Assembly: GCA_004380135.1 (NCBI GenBank)
Contig: QXCR01000075.1
Coordinates: forward strand, 124,001-188,000
Direction of reading: 5' to 3'
Length of the DNA stretch: 64,000 bases
DNA from: Stemphylium vesicarium
Lineage: Eukaryota; Ascomycota; Dothideomycetes; Pleosporales; Pleosporaceae
The translations under genes were made by a program, and so were the position numbers. Below are positions 1-12,173 of this stretch, piece by piece (position 1 is the first letter of the stretch; each line of letters opens with the position of its first letter). The notes below the pieces were generated by a model that was not told where the DNA came from, made no database searches, and saw only the letters and a program-made list of their open reading frames with translations.

Positions 1-2965
1 TAAGCCTGGCTATAAGAAGATTCTTTTCTACGGAGAACAAGCTTTAAGAGATGGACTGGAATACTTCTAGATCAATACCTGCTACATCAACAAAGAAAAC
101 TAAGCTGAGCTCTCGCTAGCCATTAACTCTATATTTCACTAGTACCGCAATTCGGCTCGATGTTATATTTATCTATCAGATATATCGAGCCAAACTTCGA
201 ACACTAACCTAGAGCGCAGCGTACATCAATTCGACCTGCAGGTAAGCTAATAGTATACTTAGATCTAGATATTTCTAGTCTTCCAACCTATACTTAGCTG
301 GTATCCTAACACGATTCGACACTTCTTCACCTTGCCATATGTTTGTAGCCCGCAAGCTTGTGAATCTAAGCTTCAGCGAAGCAGATGGTTCACACGAGGT
401 TGGACGCTCCAGGTGCTTCTCGCACCCAGCGTGGTCGAGTTCTTCTCGCGCGTATGGTGCAAACTCGGTGATAAGATATCGCTAAATTCTGATATACACG
501 AAGTTACAGCCATCCTATACGAAGCGCTCGAGAGGGCGCCCCTCTCTCAATCTAGCGTCGAAGAGCGGTTCCGATGGAGACGAAACCGGCACACAAAGCT
601 CAAAGAGGATGCGGCGTACTCATTATCTGGCATCTTCGACGTAGACATTGCGCCTGTATATGGCGAAGGCAGAGAGGAAGCATTCAGACGGCTTCATGAC
701 AAGATCCGTGAGCAAGCAGAGTGCTGTCGGAAGCAGGAAGAGTGTCTTCGGGACTTATATGCTACCGACCCTCGTAAGGATAAGAAGCGCATCGAGGAGA
801 CCAAAGGCGGACTGCTAGCAGAATCCTACCGCTGGGTCTTCGACAATACTACATTCCATCAATGGCAACAGGACCCGCACAGCCGGCTGCTATGGGTTAA
901 AGGCGATCCCGGTAAAGGCAAGACGATGCTGCTCTGCGGCCTTATCAACGAGCTGCGAAGGTCGATGCCCTTAAGTGCCTCACTTTCGTACTTTTTCTGC
1001 CAAGCGACTGACTCGCGCATCAACAGCACTACGGGCGTGATACGAGGACTGCTATATATGCTTATGGATCAGCAACCGTCACTTATGTCGCATATCCGCA
1101 GAAAGTACGATCATGTAGGCAAAGCCTTGTTCGAGGATGCAAATGCCTGGGGAGCCTTGTCTGAGATCTTCACAAGCATGACGCAGGACAGGGGGCTGGA
1201 GACAACTTACCTTGTCATTGATGCTCTCGATGAATGCGTGGCGGACCTGCCTAAGCTCCTTGATCTTATCGTCCGTACTAGCACGTCGTCTCCTCGTGTA
1301 AAGTGGCTTGTGTCGAGTCGAAACGAGCATCATATTGAGGAAAAGCTCAAGTCCGTCGGTGATCAAGCCAAGCTGAGTCTGGAGCTAAAGCAGAACGCGG
1401 AGCAAGTAGCTCGATCTGTAGATGCATATATCGACCACAAGCTGTCTTGTCTTGAGTCACTCAGAGAAGCGGATCTGCGAAATCAGGTACGAGATGAGCT
1501 GCGCCGGAAGGCGAACGGCACCTTTCTCTGGGTGGCCTTAGTGATGCAGGAGCTTGAGAAGCCCGGGAGCTGGGACCCACTAGCTGTGGTTGAGGAGGCG
1601 CCAGCGGGCTTACATCAGCTGTACGATCGCATGATGCAGCAGATCCAATGGCTGTCAGCAAGGAATGTGGATATCTGCCAGTCTCTACTCTGTATCACGG
1701 CTGTCGCATACCGTCCGCTCTACCTTGCTGAGATGGGCAGTCTGTGCAGGTCGGCAGGTCGAGCTACAATGGTAGCGGAGACTAAGAAAGATTGCAGCCA
1801 TGTGCGGATCGTTTCTCACCATTCGCGACGAGCAAGTCTACCTCGTTCATCAGTCAGCCAAGGACTATCTGAGCGACAATATGCGATCTGCAGCCCTTCC
1901 GTCCGAGAGCGAGGTGCACTATACCCTGTTTGCCCAGTCACTCGAGCTGCTATCTAGTAAACTGAAACGCGACATGTACGATTTGGTGGAGCCAGGTTGC
2001 TCAATCGACGAGGTCAGAGTACCTGATCCTGATCCGCTAGCGACCGCGCGCTACTCGTGCGTCTACTGGGTTGATCATCTGTGCGAGTCGAAGCCTGAGT
2101 CTTTAGCGAGCAGTGTCGGTGAATTGCAAGTCCTAGGCACAGTCGACGAGTTTCTAAGAGAGAAATATCTCTACTGGCTAGAAGGGCTTAGTTTGTGTAA
2201 GAGTGTAGGAAAAGGCGTCGTCTCGATGGGAAAACTACGGTCGCTAGTGCAGGTGTGTTACATAAGATTTGCATGCCTTTAGTTTAACCTAGACGCTAAT
2301 GCTAGTAAGAGATGGGTAACTAGAAGAGACTTACTTAGCTTATTTAGGATGCACGGCGATTCATCATATACTATAAAGGGGCGGTCGAGGGCTACCCGCT
2401 TTAGACCTACGCATCCGCACTCCTGTTCAGTCCGACAGGCAGCCTAATCAGACAGCTGTTCCAGCACAAAGAGCCAGAGGTAATCAGCATCAGGTCAGCT
2501 CTGAGCGATAGATAGAGCGCATGTCTGCAAACGCTCGAGGGCCATAGCAGTACTGTCAGGTCGGTGGTCTTCTCGCACGACTCGACCCGGCTGGCCTCGG
2601 CGTCCGACGACGGCACCGTCAAGATGTGGGATGCGAGCAGCGGCGCGTGTCTGCAGACGCTCGACGTCGGCAAAGTTCTCTTCCGTTTATCGTTCGATCG
2701 CAACAGTTCTCGCCTCTTTACTAATATTGGGTCCATCAATACTCAGAGCTTAGAGACATCTAGCATAACAGATCTCAAAGAACCTGCGCGTCCCTTGCAC
2801 GTAGGCACTGGCTTTAGCTCAGACGGTATATAGATCCAGCATTCTGGCAACAACTTGCTATGGGTGCCATCAGAGTATCGATCATCGCATTCGTCTGTGA
2901 GTGGAACCATGGTTGGTGTGGGTGTCGGGTCTGGAAGAGTGTGGGTTTGTAGCGTAGACCCTTAG
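1..2965 (+). pseudogene. HET-NACHT-WD40 (STAND/NLR-like) pseudogene, 5' end outside the window
   Basis: This is the remnant of a fungal incompatibility-type NLR. One frame starting at base 2 reads through the C-terminal half of a HET domain (residues like CYINKEN, then SRWFTRGWTLQ near 390) into a NACHT NTPase. The NTPase has a Walker A, GDPGKGKT, near 904-927 and a Walker B-like LVIDALDE near 1212-1236. A one-base shift near 1790 moves the frame; it continues as FLTIRDEQVYLVHQSAKDYL and the linker ending near 2250. After a probable intron the WD40 part resumes (GHSSTVRSVVFSHDST near 2540) and ends at the stop at 2963-2965. In-frame stops lie at 68, 101, 140, 2402, 2513 and 2831. By family comparison, four sit where Trp (TGG) and two where Gln is expected, which fits RIP (CpA to TpA). 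An intron near 241-297 is likely. The NACHT core is uninterrupted, so a truncated product cannot be excluded. Confidence 0.85.
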
Positions 2966-4803
2966 GCCGCTTGTATGTGTTCGCCGCAGTAAAGCAAAGG
3001 CCTATTCTTCTTTTCTTAATCTCTTTCTTCTAAATCCTCTATTTAATAGAGGGGGACGGGGATGCACACGAATGTATGGTCTCTGTGTTAGCGTCTCGAA
3101 GCGACGAGAACCGGTACAGAAGGTAGCTGCCGTCACGCTACATCACTCGATGAGTCTGGGATAGTTCCTGCTGTTTTTTAGGTTTTGTCTACTACAGAGA
3201 AGTTACAAGTAGGTACGGGTACTGTAGATAACAGGATCCTAGGGCATGTAAGTTGGGTACGATGCAAGCACGTTAAGCATATTGACTTGGACGCTTCTAG
3301 AAAGCTGCTGGCACGCGCCACAGCTATTGTTAGCAGCTAGGTGCTATAGGCATAGCGCCGAATTCGTCACGATAGCATGCAGCGATATCTGAGCACGCTA
3401 CTACATGCTACTGCATGCCAAGTGCTGCTAACAGTGCACGTCCTGGAGAATATCTTCGAACGATCTTGCCGTCTGCGCGGAGAAACTGCCGGGATATACC
3501 TATAGTACTCTAAGTTAACTTTGCGAGGCTATAGTCTTAATCTTTACTATATTAGCTTCCTTTCTAGTTAATAAAGCCTCTCCTAGATATATACTATCGC
3601 GAATAAATAGGGGAGTAATAGAGGAGAGTTAGAAGACATCTTTAATAGAACGAGCGATAGCACGATTGACGACGTGTTTTTCGGCGTCGGAGACTAATGT
3701 GCTGGGAGAAGGAGAGCTGCAGAATAGATGCGCATTGCACTTAGCTGTTTTCAAGAATACTGGGGGCAATCCAAGAGTCCGGAAGAGAAAGCATCCCGTT
3801 ACACCGTGCGTCCCGGCACGCTTGGATCGACGTTATCATCTCGACGTCCTTGTTAGAATTTATCTCCATAATGAGACCTGGGTAGGAAGGTTTGGATGGC
3901 TGTCTGTTGGGCGGAAAGCGTTGGCAATTCGTCATCGTTGTGCTCTTGCTTAGAGAATTGTCGATATAGGCTGCCGGCCTGGCTTCATCAGCACCTCTGA
4001 TTTCTCATTGCGTGTCGGCTACTCCAAAACTCATGTTCATAAGCACATGGAAACGGACCGAACTTATCATGGGTCCCCGCATCCGTAAGCGCGGCTAACT
4101 GCCCCCCCCCCCCCCACCCAAACTCAATATGCGCTGTCTAGATCGCGTGCGTACCCATGACCGCAAACAATGGTTCCCCAACCTGCGAACCAAATTAAGC
4201 TCTGGCTAATATAGAACGATGCATGCTAACAAGGGACTGCTGCATTTCATTTCAGAACAACGTATGCAGCGGATAAGATGGTACAAGACGAAGAAGATGA
4301 ACAAAGTGAAAGCCGGCGGAGAGATTGAAAAGCCGAAAAACAGCATACAAATCGATACATCAATGACGAAATGACAAGCATAGACTTGGCCTTCTCAACA
4401 AGAAGGGGGAGCACGAGCTCTTTTCCCTCCCCCGTTCTTGAATCGGGGTACGGGCCACAACGCCGTGCTGTTTGTTGTTTGTTTGCTGCGGGCGTCGCGT
4501 CCTGTCAGCTCAGCTCGGAAAGTCAAAAACAAGAAATACACAACGCAACGCGCAAGTTTCTAGTGCTCACCTTCTTTTTCCTAGTACGTGGTTTGCTGTT
4601 TTACTGTCGCGGCCGTTACGCGTCAACGAGGGAAAGAGAGTTTCGGCGAGTCAGAGCGAGAGCGAGAGGCAAAAGAGCAGGGTGAGAGCGAGAAAGAGAG
4701 AGAGAGATAGAGGGTGACGACCCGCTTACACAAAAAGGGCGTTGTATACCCGAAAAAGTGTGTTGTATAACCGGTGTGTTACAGCAGCAGAAACTGGGCC
4801 ATC
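2966..4803. other. gene-poor, partly AT-rich interval after the NLR pseudogene
   Basis: I see no convincing gene. Bases 3480-3660 are rich in TpA and unlike the neighbouring coding DNA, which suggests RIP-altered repeat or transposon remains. A 10-bp inverted pair, TGTTAGCAGC at 3328-3337 and GCTGCTAACA at 3424-3433, is present but no element could be delimited. A run of 14 C lies at 4102-4115 and GA-rich DNA at 4640-4712, just upstream of the next gene. Open frames here (for example 3666-3953) have no recognisable domain. Confidence 0.5.
4102..4115 (+). repeat. poly-C tract (14 C)
   Basis: An uninterrupted run of 14 C in intergenic DNA. A second run of the same length is at 54795-54808. Confidence 0.9.
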
Positions 4804-6111
4804 ATGAAGTTCAATTTGTCAGCCAGCGTGAAGCTTGTAGCTCAGCGACTGAATCCGGATCTCACCATTCCAGATCGCGACACCAAGCCGTCGCCGCCGT
4901 CTTCGTCAGCATCTGCATCTGCCTCAGCGCCCACATCACACAATGGAAGGAAGAGTCCATCGCATTCTTCGTTATCGCTATCAACGCGCAAAAATAGCCA
5001 TAAAAAGGGAAAGAATGCCTCACCTCCATCGCTATCTCTCTTAGTCCCTACCAACAACACCACCTCCATCACCTGCACAGGCGCCAAACTCAGCAAGAGC
5101 AACAGTGACCGCAGAGACAAAGGGAAAAATCCAGCATCATCATCGTCTTCGTCGTCGTCGAATACTAATACCACGCCGCCCTCTCCGGAAATCGTCTTAA
5201 CTCCCCCGCCATCGCACCATCGCGACTTCGCCAAAGCAAGAGACTCGATCACGCGGACCGAGGCACCGGAACCGTCTCCCATCTCAGCAGCGTCTTTCCC
5301 CGCACCGGGAAAATCCACGTGGAAGACTGTCAATAGACCGACTACGCCACTACTTTTTTCTAGTCCAGGTGTTGATAACAGTGGTCCTACTACTACTGCC
5401 ACTACTACTACCAGTACCTACAAATCGACGCTGGATCCCGGATCCGTGAACTCGCGAACAGGCGGCTTTGGCACTCTGACAGGCCCCAGTATCCCTCAAG
5501 CAGCCGTAGAAATGGCAGCAAACACTTCCACACCCACGCTCTCAACAGCTGCAGCAGCAGCAACAACAACAACAACAAACGCAACCGCATCCTCCGTCCG
5601 CGCCGCCGATAAATCTCTCCCTTACTTCCCGCGCGCCGGCCTCGCCACAGACGGCTACACGACCTCCACCGAAGCAACGGCAACCTGTTTCTGCGGCGCA
5701 GTCCAACTCTCCTTCCCCACAGAAGCACCCGGCCTCGTGGGGACTTTCGTCTGCAACTGCACCGACTGCCGCAAAATCACCGCCAGCATGTTTGCGTCAA
5801 ACTTCACCGTGCGCGACGAGTACCTGCACCACCTGCGCGGCAAGCAGAACCTCAAGGCTTTCTCGCAATCTGAGACTGTGGCTTCGGGGCATGCGATGAC
5901 CAACCACTTTTGCTGCATCTGTGGTAGTCTGATGTATCGTGTTGGCGCTGCTTTTCCTGGCTGCAGTATCTTGAGGCTGGGTACTGTGGATGATTTTAGC
6001 CTTGTGGAGACCAAGTTGAGGCCGATGAGGGAGGACTTTGTTAAGGATCGTGTGGGTTGGTTGGGGGGTGTGCTTGGGGAGGATGTTAAGAGGTCTGAGG
6101 GTATGCCTTGA
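4804..6111 (+). CDS. GFA-domain (Mss4-fold, zinc-binding) protein with a long low-complexity N-terminus
   Basis: The C-terminal 140 residues match the GFA family (glutathione-dependent formaldehyde-activating enzyme-like). They carry the zinc Cys pairs CFCG, CNCTDC and CCICG and the segment GTVDDFSL. The domain is related in fold to formaldehyde-activating enzymes, but most fungal members have no proven substrate. From the first ATG (4804, MKFNLSAS) the protein would be 435 aa, with about 250 residues of Ser/Thr/Pro/Ala-rich sequence first. An in-frame Met at 5512 (MAANTS) would give a compact protein of about 199 aa, closer to the family's usual length. Both starts are open. No intron is needed. 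The 5' flank is CT/GA-rich. The enzyme call is sure at domain level; the N-terminal extent is not. Confidence 0.8.
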   Translation: MKFNLSASVKLVAQRLNPDLTIPDRDTKPSPPSSSASASASAPTSHNGRKSPSHSSLSLSTRKNSHKKGKNASPPSLSLLVPTNNTTSITCTGAKLSKSNSDRRDKGKNPASSSSSSSSNTNTTPPSPEIVLTPPPSHHRDFAKARDSITRTEAPEPSPISAASFPAPGKSTWKTVNRPTTPLLFSSPGVDNSGPTTTATTTTSTYKSTLDPGSVNSRTGGFGTLTGPSIPQAAVEMAANTSTPTLSTAAAAATTTTTNATASSVRAADKSLPYFPRAGLATDGYTTSTEATATCFCGAVQLSFPTEAPGLVGTFVCNCTDCRKITASMFASNFTVRDEYLHHLRGKQNLKAFSQSETVASGHAMTNHFCCICGSLMYRVGAAFPGCSILRLGTVDDFSLVETKLRPMREDFVKDRVGWLGGVLGEDVKRSEGMP

Positions 6112-6569
6112 TGGTGTTGTTATTGGTGGAGGTGTTTGAAGGGAAAGGTGGATGAATGGGAGGCTATGAGGAGAAAGAGGCAGATGGATGTGTCGTGGGT
6201 GCAGAGTGAATTTGTCCTCGGAGACGCGAGGTGGGGGTTGGTGCGGTGGTAATAGGAGGCCTTTTTTCTCTCTTTCTTTCTCACTCTGTACATGTGTGGC
6301 AATAGCCGAGCGATTCAAACCCGGCGATTGGAAATGACTGAGCGATGTGGAAATAGCATATTTTGCACATAAAAACCAGGTCCTACGAGTTCCAGATCTT
6401 TCTTGCAGAAACATTCTATCCAATCCATGCTCAACCATCCTCACGCAATCAGACCAAACTACAAAAAAAGTCATAGCATATCAATATATCCAACACATCC
6501 CATAAAAGGAGCACCTCCATCCATCGCTCCGTCCACATACCCCTCAATCATCACCTCATCTCATCTGAC
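6112..6569. other. convergent intergenic region
   Basis: Lies between the 3' end of the GFA gene and the 3' end of the minus-strand MDR gene. I see no further gene; it probably holds the two 3' UTRs. Confidence 0.5.
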
Positions 6570-7782
6570 TCACAGCTTACTACTAGCCTTCCCATTCCCC
6601 AGCGTAACAACCAACTTGCCAAACTGACTCGCACTCTTCATATCCTCAAAAAGCGTCTCAATCTTCTCGATATCCAAGCCATGCACACTACGACTGACCA
6701 CAGGCTTCATCTTCGTCTCGCGCACAAACTGCACCATGTCCGCAAACTCCTTGCGGGACCCCATGGTGGAGCCACGGACCTCGATGTTGCGCAGGACGGC
6801 AGACATGAGAAAGTCCATTTTGGGGGAGATGGTCATGCCGTAGATGGAAATTACGCCTCCGGCCTAGAAAGAGAAAAGTCAGAAAACGTTAGTAAAATCT
6901 TAGGTAAAAGAAGAAGAAGAGGAACATCACTGACCTTAAGAATCTTACTCCCAACCTTAACAACATCACCCCCCGCCCCATCAACAATAGCATCAAGCCA
7001 CTTCCTGCCCTCGGGCAACATCCCCACCAACTTCCCATCCCACCCCTTCTCCTTGTAAACAACCCCGCCTTTGGCACCCAGCTTAACCGCCTTATCAATC
7101 TTGGCCTGATCGCCACTGGTAACGTAAACATTGCACCCTTGTGCAACCGCAAACGCAAGCACCATAAGCGCAACGCCGCCCCCAATCCCCGTGACGAGGA
7201 TATTCCGCCCAGCCACCGCATTCCCGCTCTTAACACGGAACGCGCGCCACGCTGTGAGACCCGTGAGCGGCAGCGCAGCAGCTTCCTCATCGTTTAGATG
7301 GTCCGGGCATTCTTCTAGTTCGCCGGCGTCAAGCGCGCACATGTCTTGTAATGTGCCTACGGGGTTACTTTTCGTGCCGCCCATTATCGCATATCCTTTT
7401 GGGTGCTCGGGGCCGTCGGCATCATCTTTCCAGCCGGTTCCTGGGTTCAGAAGGACCCGCTTGTTGAGCCAGCGGCGCGCGGAGGCCGAGCTGCCGGTTG
7501 AGGTTACGATGCCTGCGCCGTCGGCGAGGAGGGGCACGCCGAAGGTTGTGCCGGGGTACAGGTGTTGGCGGATGAAGAGGTCGCGGTGGTTTAGCGCGGC
7601 GGCGGTGAGGGTTATGATGGCCTGGGACAGAGGTTAGTTTGATTGCTGGGGTTTGGATGAGCTGGTAATGCGCATACCTCGTTTTCTTTTGGTTTGGGCT
7701 CTGCAACTACGATTTTTTCGAGGGGGTAGTAGACTTGTCCGGGCTTTCCTTCGACTTTCTTTATCACGATTGCGGAGGGCAT
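6570..7782 (-). CDS. zinc-type alcohol dehydrogenase-like / quinone oxidoreductase (MDR superfamily)
   Basis: Three exons: 7678-7782, 6935-7621 and 6570-6863. Introns are 7622-7677 (56 bp) and 6864-6934 (71 bp), both phase 0, giving 361 aa. The N-terminus reads MPSAIVIKKVEGKPGQVYYP. The GroES-like part contains ALNHRDLFIRQHLYPG, a motif of quinone-oxidoreductase-type MDR enzymes. The Rossmann part has ILVTGIGGGVALMVLAFA as NAD(P)-binding site. I do not see the Cys-rich structural-zinc loop of classical alcohol dehydrogenases, so a zinc-free NADPH-dependent reductase is the better reading. It is likely cytosolic. It is co-directional with the MFS gene upstream (about 510 bp apart), with no sign of joint regulation. 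Confidence 0.88.
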
Positions 7783-8291
7783 GGTTGCTGCTGATCTGGG
7801 AGTTGAAATGGAGGTTGATGCGACGGGTCTTGTCTTGCTTGAATGAAGCCAATTCTTGGAGAATGGGGGACGTGAGAATGAGGGGCGTGAGAAATCGATT
7901 GATTATGTACAAGAAGCTTCACAAGGTTTCGCGGATTAGAAATGCAAAAAGGTATGCGTAGCAGAAAGAGACTTGAGATAGCCGGAGCGATCGTCCGACC
8001 GTGGAGTTCATGCTCATTCCGCGAGCGAGCGAATGACGACACATTCGCTGGCTGTACCGAGGTCGCGCTCGGCGGAGACAGGGATTCGAAAGATGCGGGG
8101 GAACGCGTCCGCGCATGTGTGCGGAGTTTGCTCGGACTTGGGGAACAAACAGACCCACACTTGTTATGGCTGGACATGCACTTTGCATACATACACAGAG
8201 ACGTGAGACTAACATTCCTTGAATTGCAAAGTAAGAAGTTATTGGCCGGCTATCTATCAGTATCGGGCCTCTTCTTTCTCCATGCCCCATT
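7783..8291. other. intergenic region between MDR and MFS genes
   Basis: About 510 bp containing the presumed promoter of the minus-strand MDR gene. Open frames here overlap neighbouring introns and show no domain. Confidence 0.45.
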
Positions 8292-10011
8292 TCAAGGCCT
8301 CCACCTGAATGACGGATGCCGCCAGTCAAGATCCTCAATCTCTTCATGCGACTTGCCCGCCAACTCCGAATCCACATCGACATTCTCGCGCTTCTTGTTG
8401 CTCCAGTTCATCCAGAGCAGAAGCAGAATACTCGAGATGAGAATCAAGCTACTAGTCGCCAAATTCAGCCCGTTACCAATGGGGAAATTGGGGCCGTCGT
8501 TTGGAAGGAAACTCCACGTCGAGATGAGACCGCCTACATTTCCAAACATGACGACGGTGCCTAGAGAGACATAGTAAATACTCATTCACGCGTTCAGAAA
8601 GTGGTGTGTAAAACATACCGATTGCAGACGCTCTCGCCGTGTCAGAGACCACATTAGCCGACCCCTGCGCATTGCACAACGCGCCGAAAGAGAACGCCCC
8701 CGATGCGATCAAAAAGGTGGCGCCGTAGCGCACCTGCGCGTTGGTGCTCGCGAGAAACATGATGTAACCGACCATGATGAGCGGAGCGCCAAGGATGAAG
8801 AAGATCATGCGCTTGTCGAAGCGCCAGCTGAGAAAGGGTAAGAGGACGGTGAAAAAGGCGCCGACAATATATGGCGGAACTGTGTGTAGCTGCTGCGAAA
8901 CAACCGAGTCCCCGGGGTAAATAGTGCGGACGATAGTCGGTGCGAAGAAGGCCAAGCCCTGGACGGTGATGTTGTCGAGCAGGAAGATGAACGACGTGGT
9001 CAGTACCACCGGGTTGAAGATACCGCGAATCGTCTTCTTCTTGTCCAATTTATCCAGGACCTCATTCTGGCCCACGCGCTCAGACTTGACACGAGCAATC
9101 GCCAAATCTTTCTCTTCCTGCGTCAGCCAGCGCGCTGTTTCAGGGCGGTCAGTAAGCGTGAAGAAGGAGATGAGCGCAAGGAGGCAGGTGATGATGCCCT
9201 CGATTCCGAATATCATCCTCCACCGCGTGAGCGAACCGAACGAGTCCAGGGTGAGAATGGCCGAGGCGAGGAGCCCGCCGAAAGCGCCGGCTAGAGGTGC
9301 CATGACAATGTAGAGAGATAGTCTGAATGCGAGTTCGGATCGTCGGTACCAGCGTGACATGTAGTATGCGATTCCGGGAAGCATTCCAGCTTCGAAGATT
9401 CCCAGCAGAAACCGGACACCAGAGACTGCGGCTTTGTTTTGAACAAAAGCCGTTCCTATCGAGGCAATGCCGAAGCACAGGGAGATGATTGGGATAACTA
9501 CACCAAACTAATCAGCAACTTTACCGCATCACTGAGCTTTCCGAGGGGTTACACGCACACCAACCAGGCCCAATCCATTTACAGCACATATTCGACGGAA
9601 TCTCGAAGATGATGTAGCTGATGTAAAACACGGACAGAATGGCATTGTAGTCGTATCCCGTGAGGTTGAGATCCGTTTCCAGTCCCGCAAGTCGCGCATT
9701 TCCAATGTTGGCGCGGTCGATGAAGCAGAATAGGTAGAGGATGGCGACGGTGGGGATGATGTACAGGTCGATTTTGAGCCGGAGGCGTGACTCGGCTTTC
9801 TTGTCAAACTGCATCAGCGCGTGGCCATAGCTAAATCGCACATGTCAGGAAATTGTTGCGATTTCGATATGGTTCCAAGAGCCACTTACACGTCTGTCGC
9901 AGCGTGGCCATGGCCAGCAATTTGATGCGCATCCTCATCAGACTTGAGGTCCTCATGCTGGCTGGGCGTGTACTTTTCAGCCGAGTAATCAGCTTGGGCA
10001 GTCGGCGCCAT
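8292..10011 (-). CDS. MFS transporter, allantoate/nicotinate permease-like (anion:cation symporter family)
   Basis: Four exons (9890-10011, 9559-9830, 8619-9497, 8292-8560) with introns of 59, 61 and 58 bp give 513 aa. I set the second intron (9498-9558, donor GTGCGT) because it restores GPGWFIPIISLCFG, a typical loop of Dal5/Tna1-like carriers. The protein starts MAPTAQADYSAEKYTPSQ with a hydrophilic N-terminus, then KIDLYIIPTVAILYLFCFID. It carries the family signature FIDRANIGNARLAGLE and the segment RFLLGIFEAGMLPGIAYY. About 12 membrane segments can be followed and the C-terminus is charged (EIEDLDWRHPSFRWRP). Expected role: proton-coupled uptake of a small organic anion or amide at the plasma membrane. 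The substrate cannot be read from sequence. Confidence 0.9.
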
Positions 10012-12173
10012 CGTCGCAGTAAAGCAAACCCAATCGCGGGAAATGAAGGACAAAGAGGTGTAAAGGCGATCGTCACAGAAAAAAGCAAAAGGGCAGGTCG
10101 TAACGCCGCACCTTTACTTTATACCTGACAGGTTCCACTTCACACCACACCCTTACCCCAGAAAAGCGCCGCGATCCTTCCCTTCTCAAACCCCCCGATA
10201 GCGAGCGCGTCTGCCCAATCTTGTGCCTGTCCTCCTCGCCTCCATCGTCCGAGCGGGTGTGCGCCAAGTGCAATGGCTGTCGTGACTAGCCTGTACGGGG
10301 TGAAGTGCGTTGCGCACGGGTGCTAGAGGGTCCACTCGGCGTATAGGCGGATCGACCCCAGACCCGCCCCATGATCGGCGACGTCTGCAATCTGGGTCCA
10401 ACAGCCGTCAACAGGTGGTGAAAATGCCGTCGGATGGTAGTGTCGGTATCCACGTTAGCCAGCGGTGTTCACTTCGCCGTTGGGGTACGTTGTCCAAGTG
10501 CAGCGAGGGTTAGCGATTAGTTATTACCCCGCGACGCCACGCTTGCTTGGGACCTGGGCACTTGGGCTGAGGCAGTCGGGGTCGGGATGCGTCGGTGCTT
10601 TATCTATAGGCTGCCAGGCGTGAGAGTCATGGGCTCTTTGTCCTGGAAAGAGGAGATGCGTGGGTCAATTACTTCCGTAGAATAGCCATGCCAAGAGCAT
10701 GGTCTTGGCGGAAGGCTTGTGGGAAAGCGTTCATCCATTCAGCTGGAATGCTAGTCTATCGACACGATCTTGCGTAGGTAGATGAGGAATCCTATCACAG
10801 AGCAGATGTGTCGTGTGATTGGTATCATCTCATCTGTGCGTTGTTGGTTGAGAACCATGTTAGCATTGAGTTGTTTTGACTACCTATCAAGGAGCGAAAC
10901 AGTAGAGCATCCGCAATGGTTACCGAGAGGCCGTAGAATATCAAAGATTGATGTATCATCAGGTCCATGTTTTCTGGGACAAAGGTACGGCATACATGCG
11001 CAAAGTAAACTGACCTTTTTGTATCAATTAGCACAACCATTAAAATCCGTGTCAGGTTCACACAGATGCAGTGCTCTCGCTCGTCATACTCATATATAAA
11101 ATGTGCCGCTAATCTCCCATTCCTAACTGCTCAATCACATTAGTGTAAAACTTGCTTATTACTCGCTCCCCATTCGACGCCAACCCTAGGGAAGAGCGAA
11201 TGTATCGCACATTCAATCTCCGGGGGATTCAGTTGCGCGGTATCCTTCCGAATCTGCGCCAAGCATTGCTTATGGCGTAGATGCTCAACGCTTCCGTATT
11301 ACTAATGTGACGAATACAGCTCACGCAGAATATATTGTTGCAAGACCCACAAGAGTTGTCAAACCCAGGTCTTGATCCCCATGAAGTAGTGAATCGATTG
11401 AAAGTTATTCACTTGCACACCCATCTTAATGCAGCATACCCCCCGGTCGAGGAAAAAAACGGGACTGATACCTCCCAGCCTTTCAGTACCGGTTAATGTA
11501 CCAAACGCCCTCCGCTCCACCACAATGGGAACAAGACATTACTGGACAATTCGCTGATAAGCAAACCTTAAAGTTGCGTTCTCAAAATCGACATGGCTAA
11601 AACATCTGCGCCCGTCACAGCGTCAGGTCATTGTTCTCTGCCAGAAATCGTTGTTTCGAGAAAAAGCCCTAGACAGCACTGATCGAAATCGACGTGGAAA
11701 CCTTTAGTCGCCATATCAAGAGCCAAGGACCTCTGGATACATTCTAAAAACACAACGCGAGCGGCGCTCAGTCACCAAGTCTGCGACTGGATTGACTGCT
11801 ATTTCCAAAATCGAGAGAGAGAGAGAGAGAGAGAGAGTCCGAAGCTCCAATCACTGACCCATTCAGCTAGTCCAACAGTGACTTCGAAATGATCCATGAC
11901 TTCCGCGGCGCGTACCTATCTATCTATCTAGCATTCCTTCTGTACACAGTGGAACCTTTTCTCCACTACCACGTAATGCGACATTCCGCTCAAGTCTCGC
12001 AAAAACAGATACCTAGGTATTTAAAGGACACACGGAAATCTCTTCATCAATCTCTATAACGAACTATCTCTATCTACGACGCTCGTTCCCATTACTCCCT
12101 CCTCCCTTCACAGCCGTGAGCCCTTCTCCTGCATTCAGTCTTGTACACTACAGCTTGAATCCAGCCCTCTACC
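10012..12173. other. 2.2 kb intergenic region
   Basis: No gene is supported: open frames are short, overlap on both strands and lack domains. It must contain the divergent promoters of the MFS gene (minus) and of the dioxygenase-like gene (plus). A (GA)n tract is at 11813-11837 and an ATCT repeat near 11919-11932. Confidence 0.5.
11813..11837 (+). repeat. (GA)n microsatellite
   Basis: About 12 perfect GA units, roughly 340 bp upstream of the dioxygenase-like start codon. It may be a nucleosome-depleted promoter element or a neutral repeat. Confidence 0.9.

Noticed and set aside
3328..3433. Terminal inverted repeats of a DNA transposon
   Set aside because: The 10-bp inverted pair is short, about 100 bp apart, with no target duplication or transposase; chance is likely.
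3666..3953. A 95-aa open frame in the gene-poor left region
   Set aside because: No domain, non-ATG-like context and unlikely composition; not enough to call a gene.
10012..12173. tRNA genes in the large intergenic gap
   Set aside because: I looked for GGTTCGA-like B boxes by eye and found none paired with an acceptor stem; a covariance search would be decisive.
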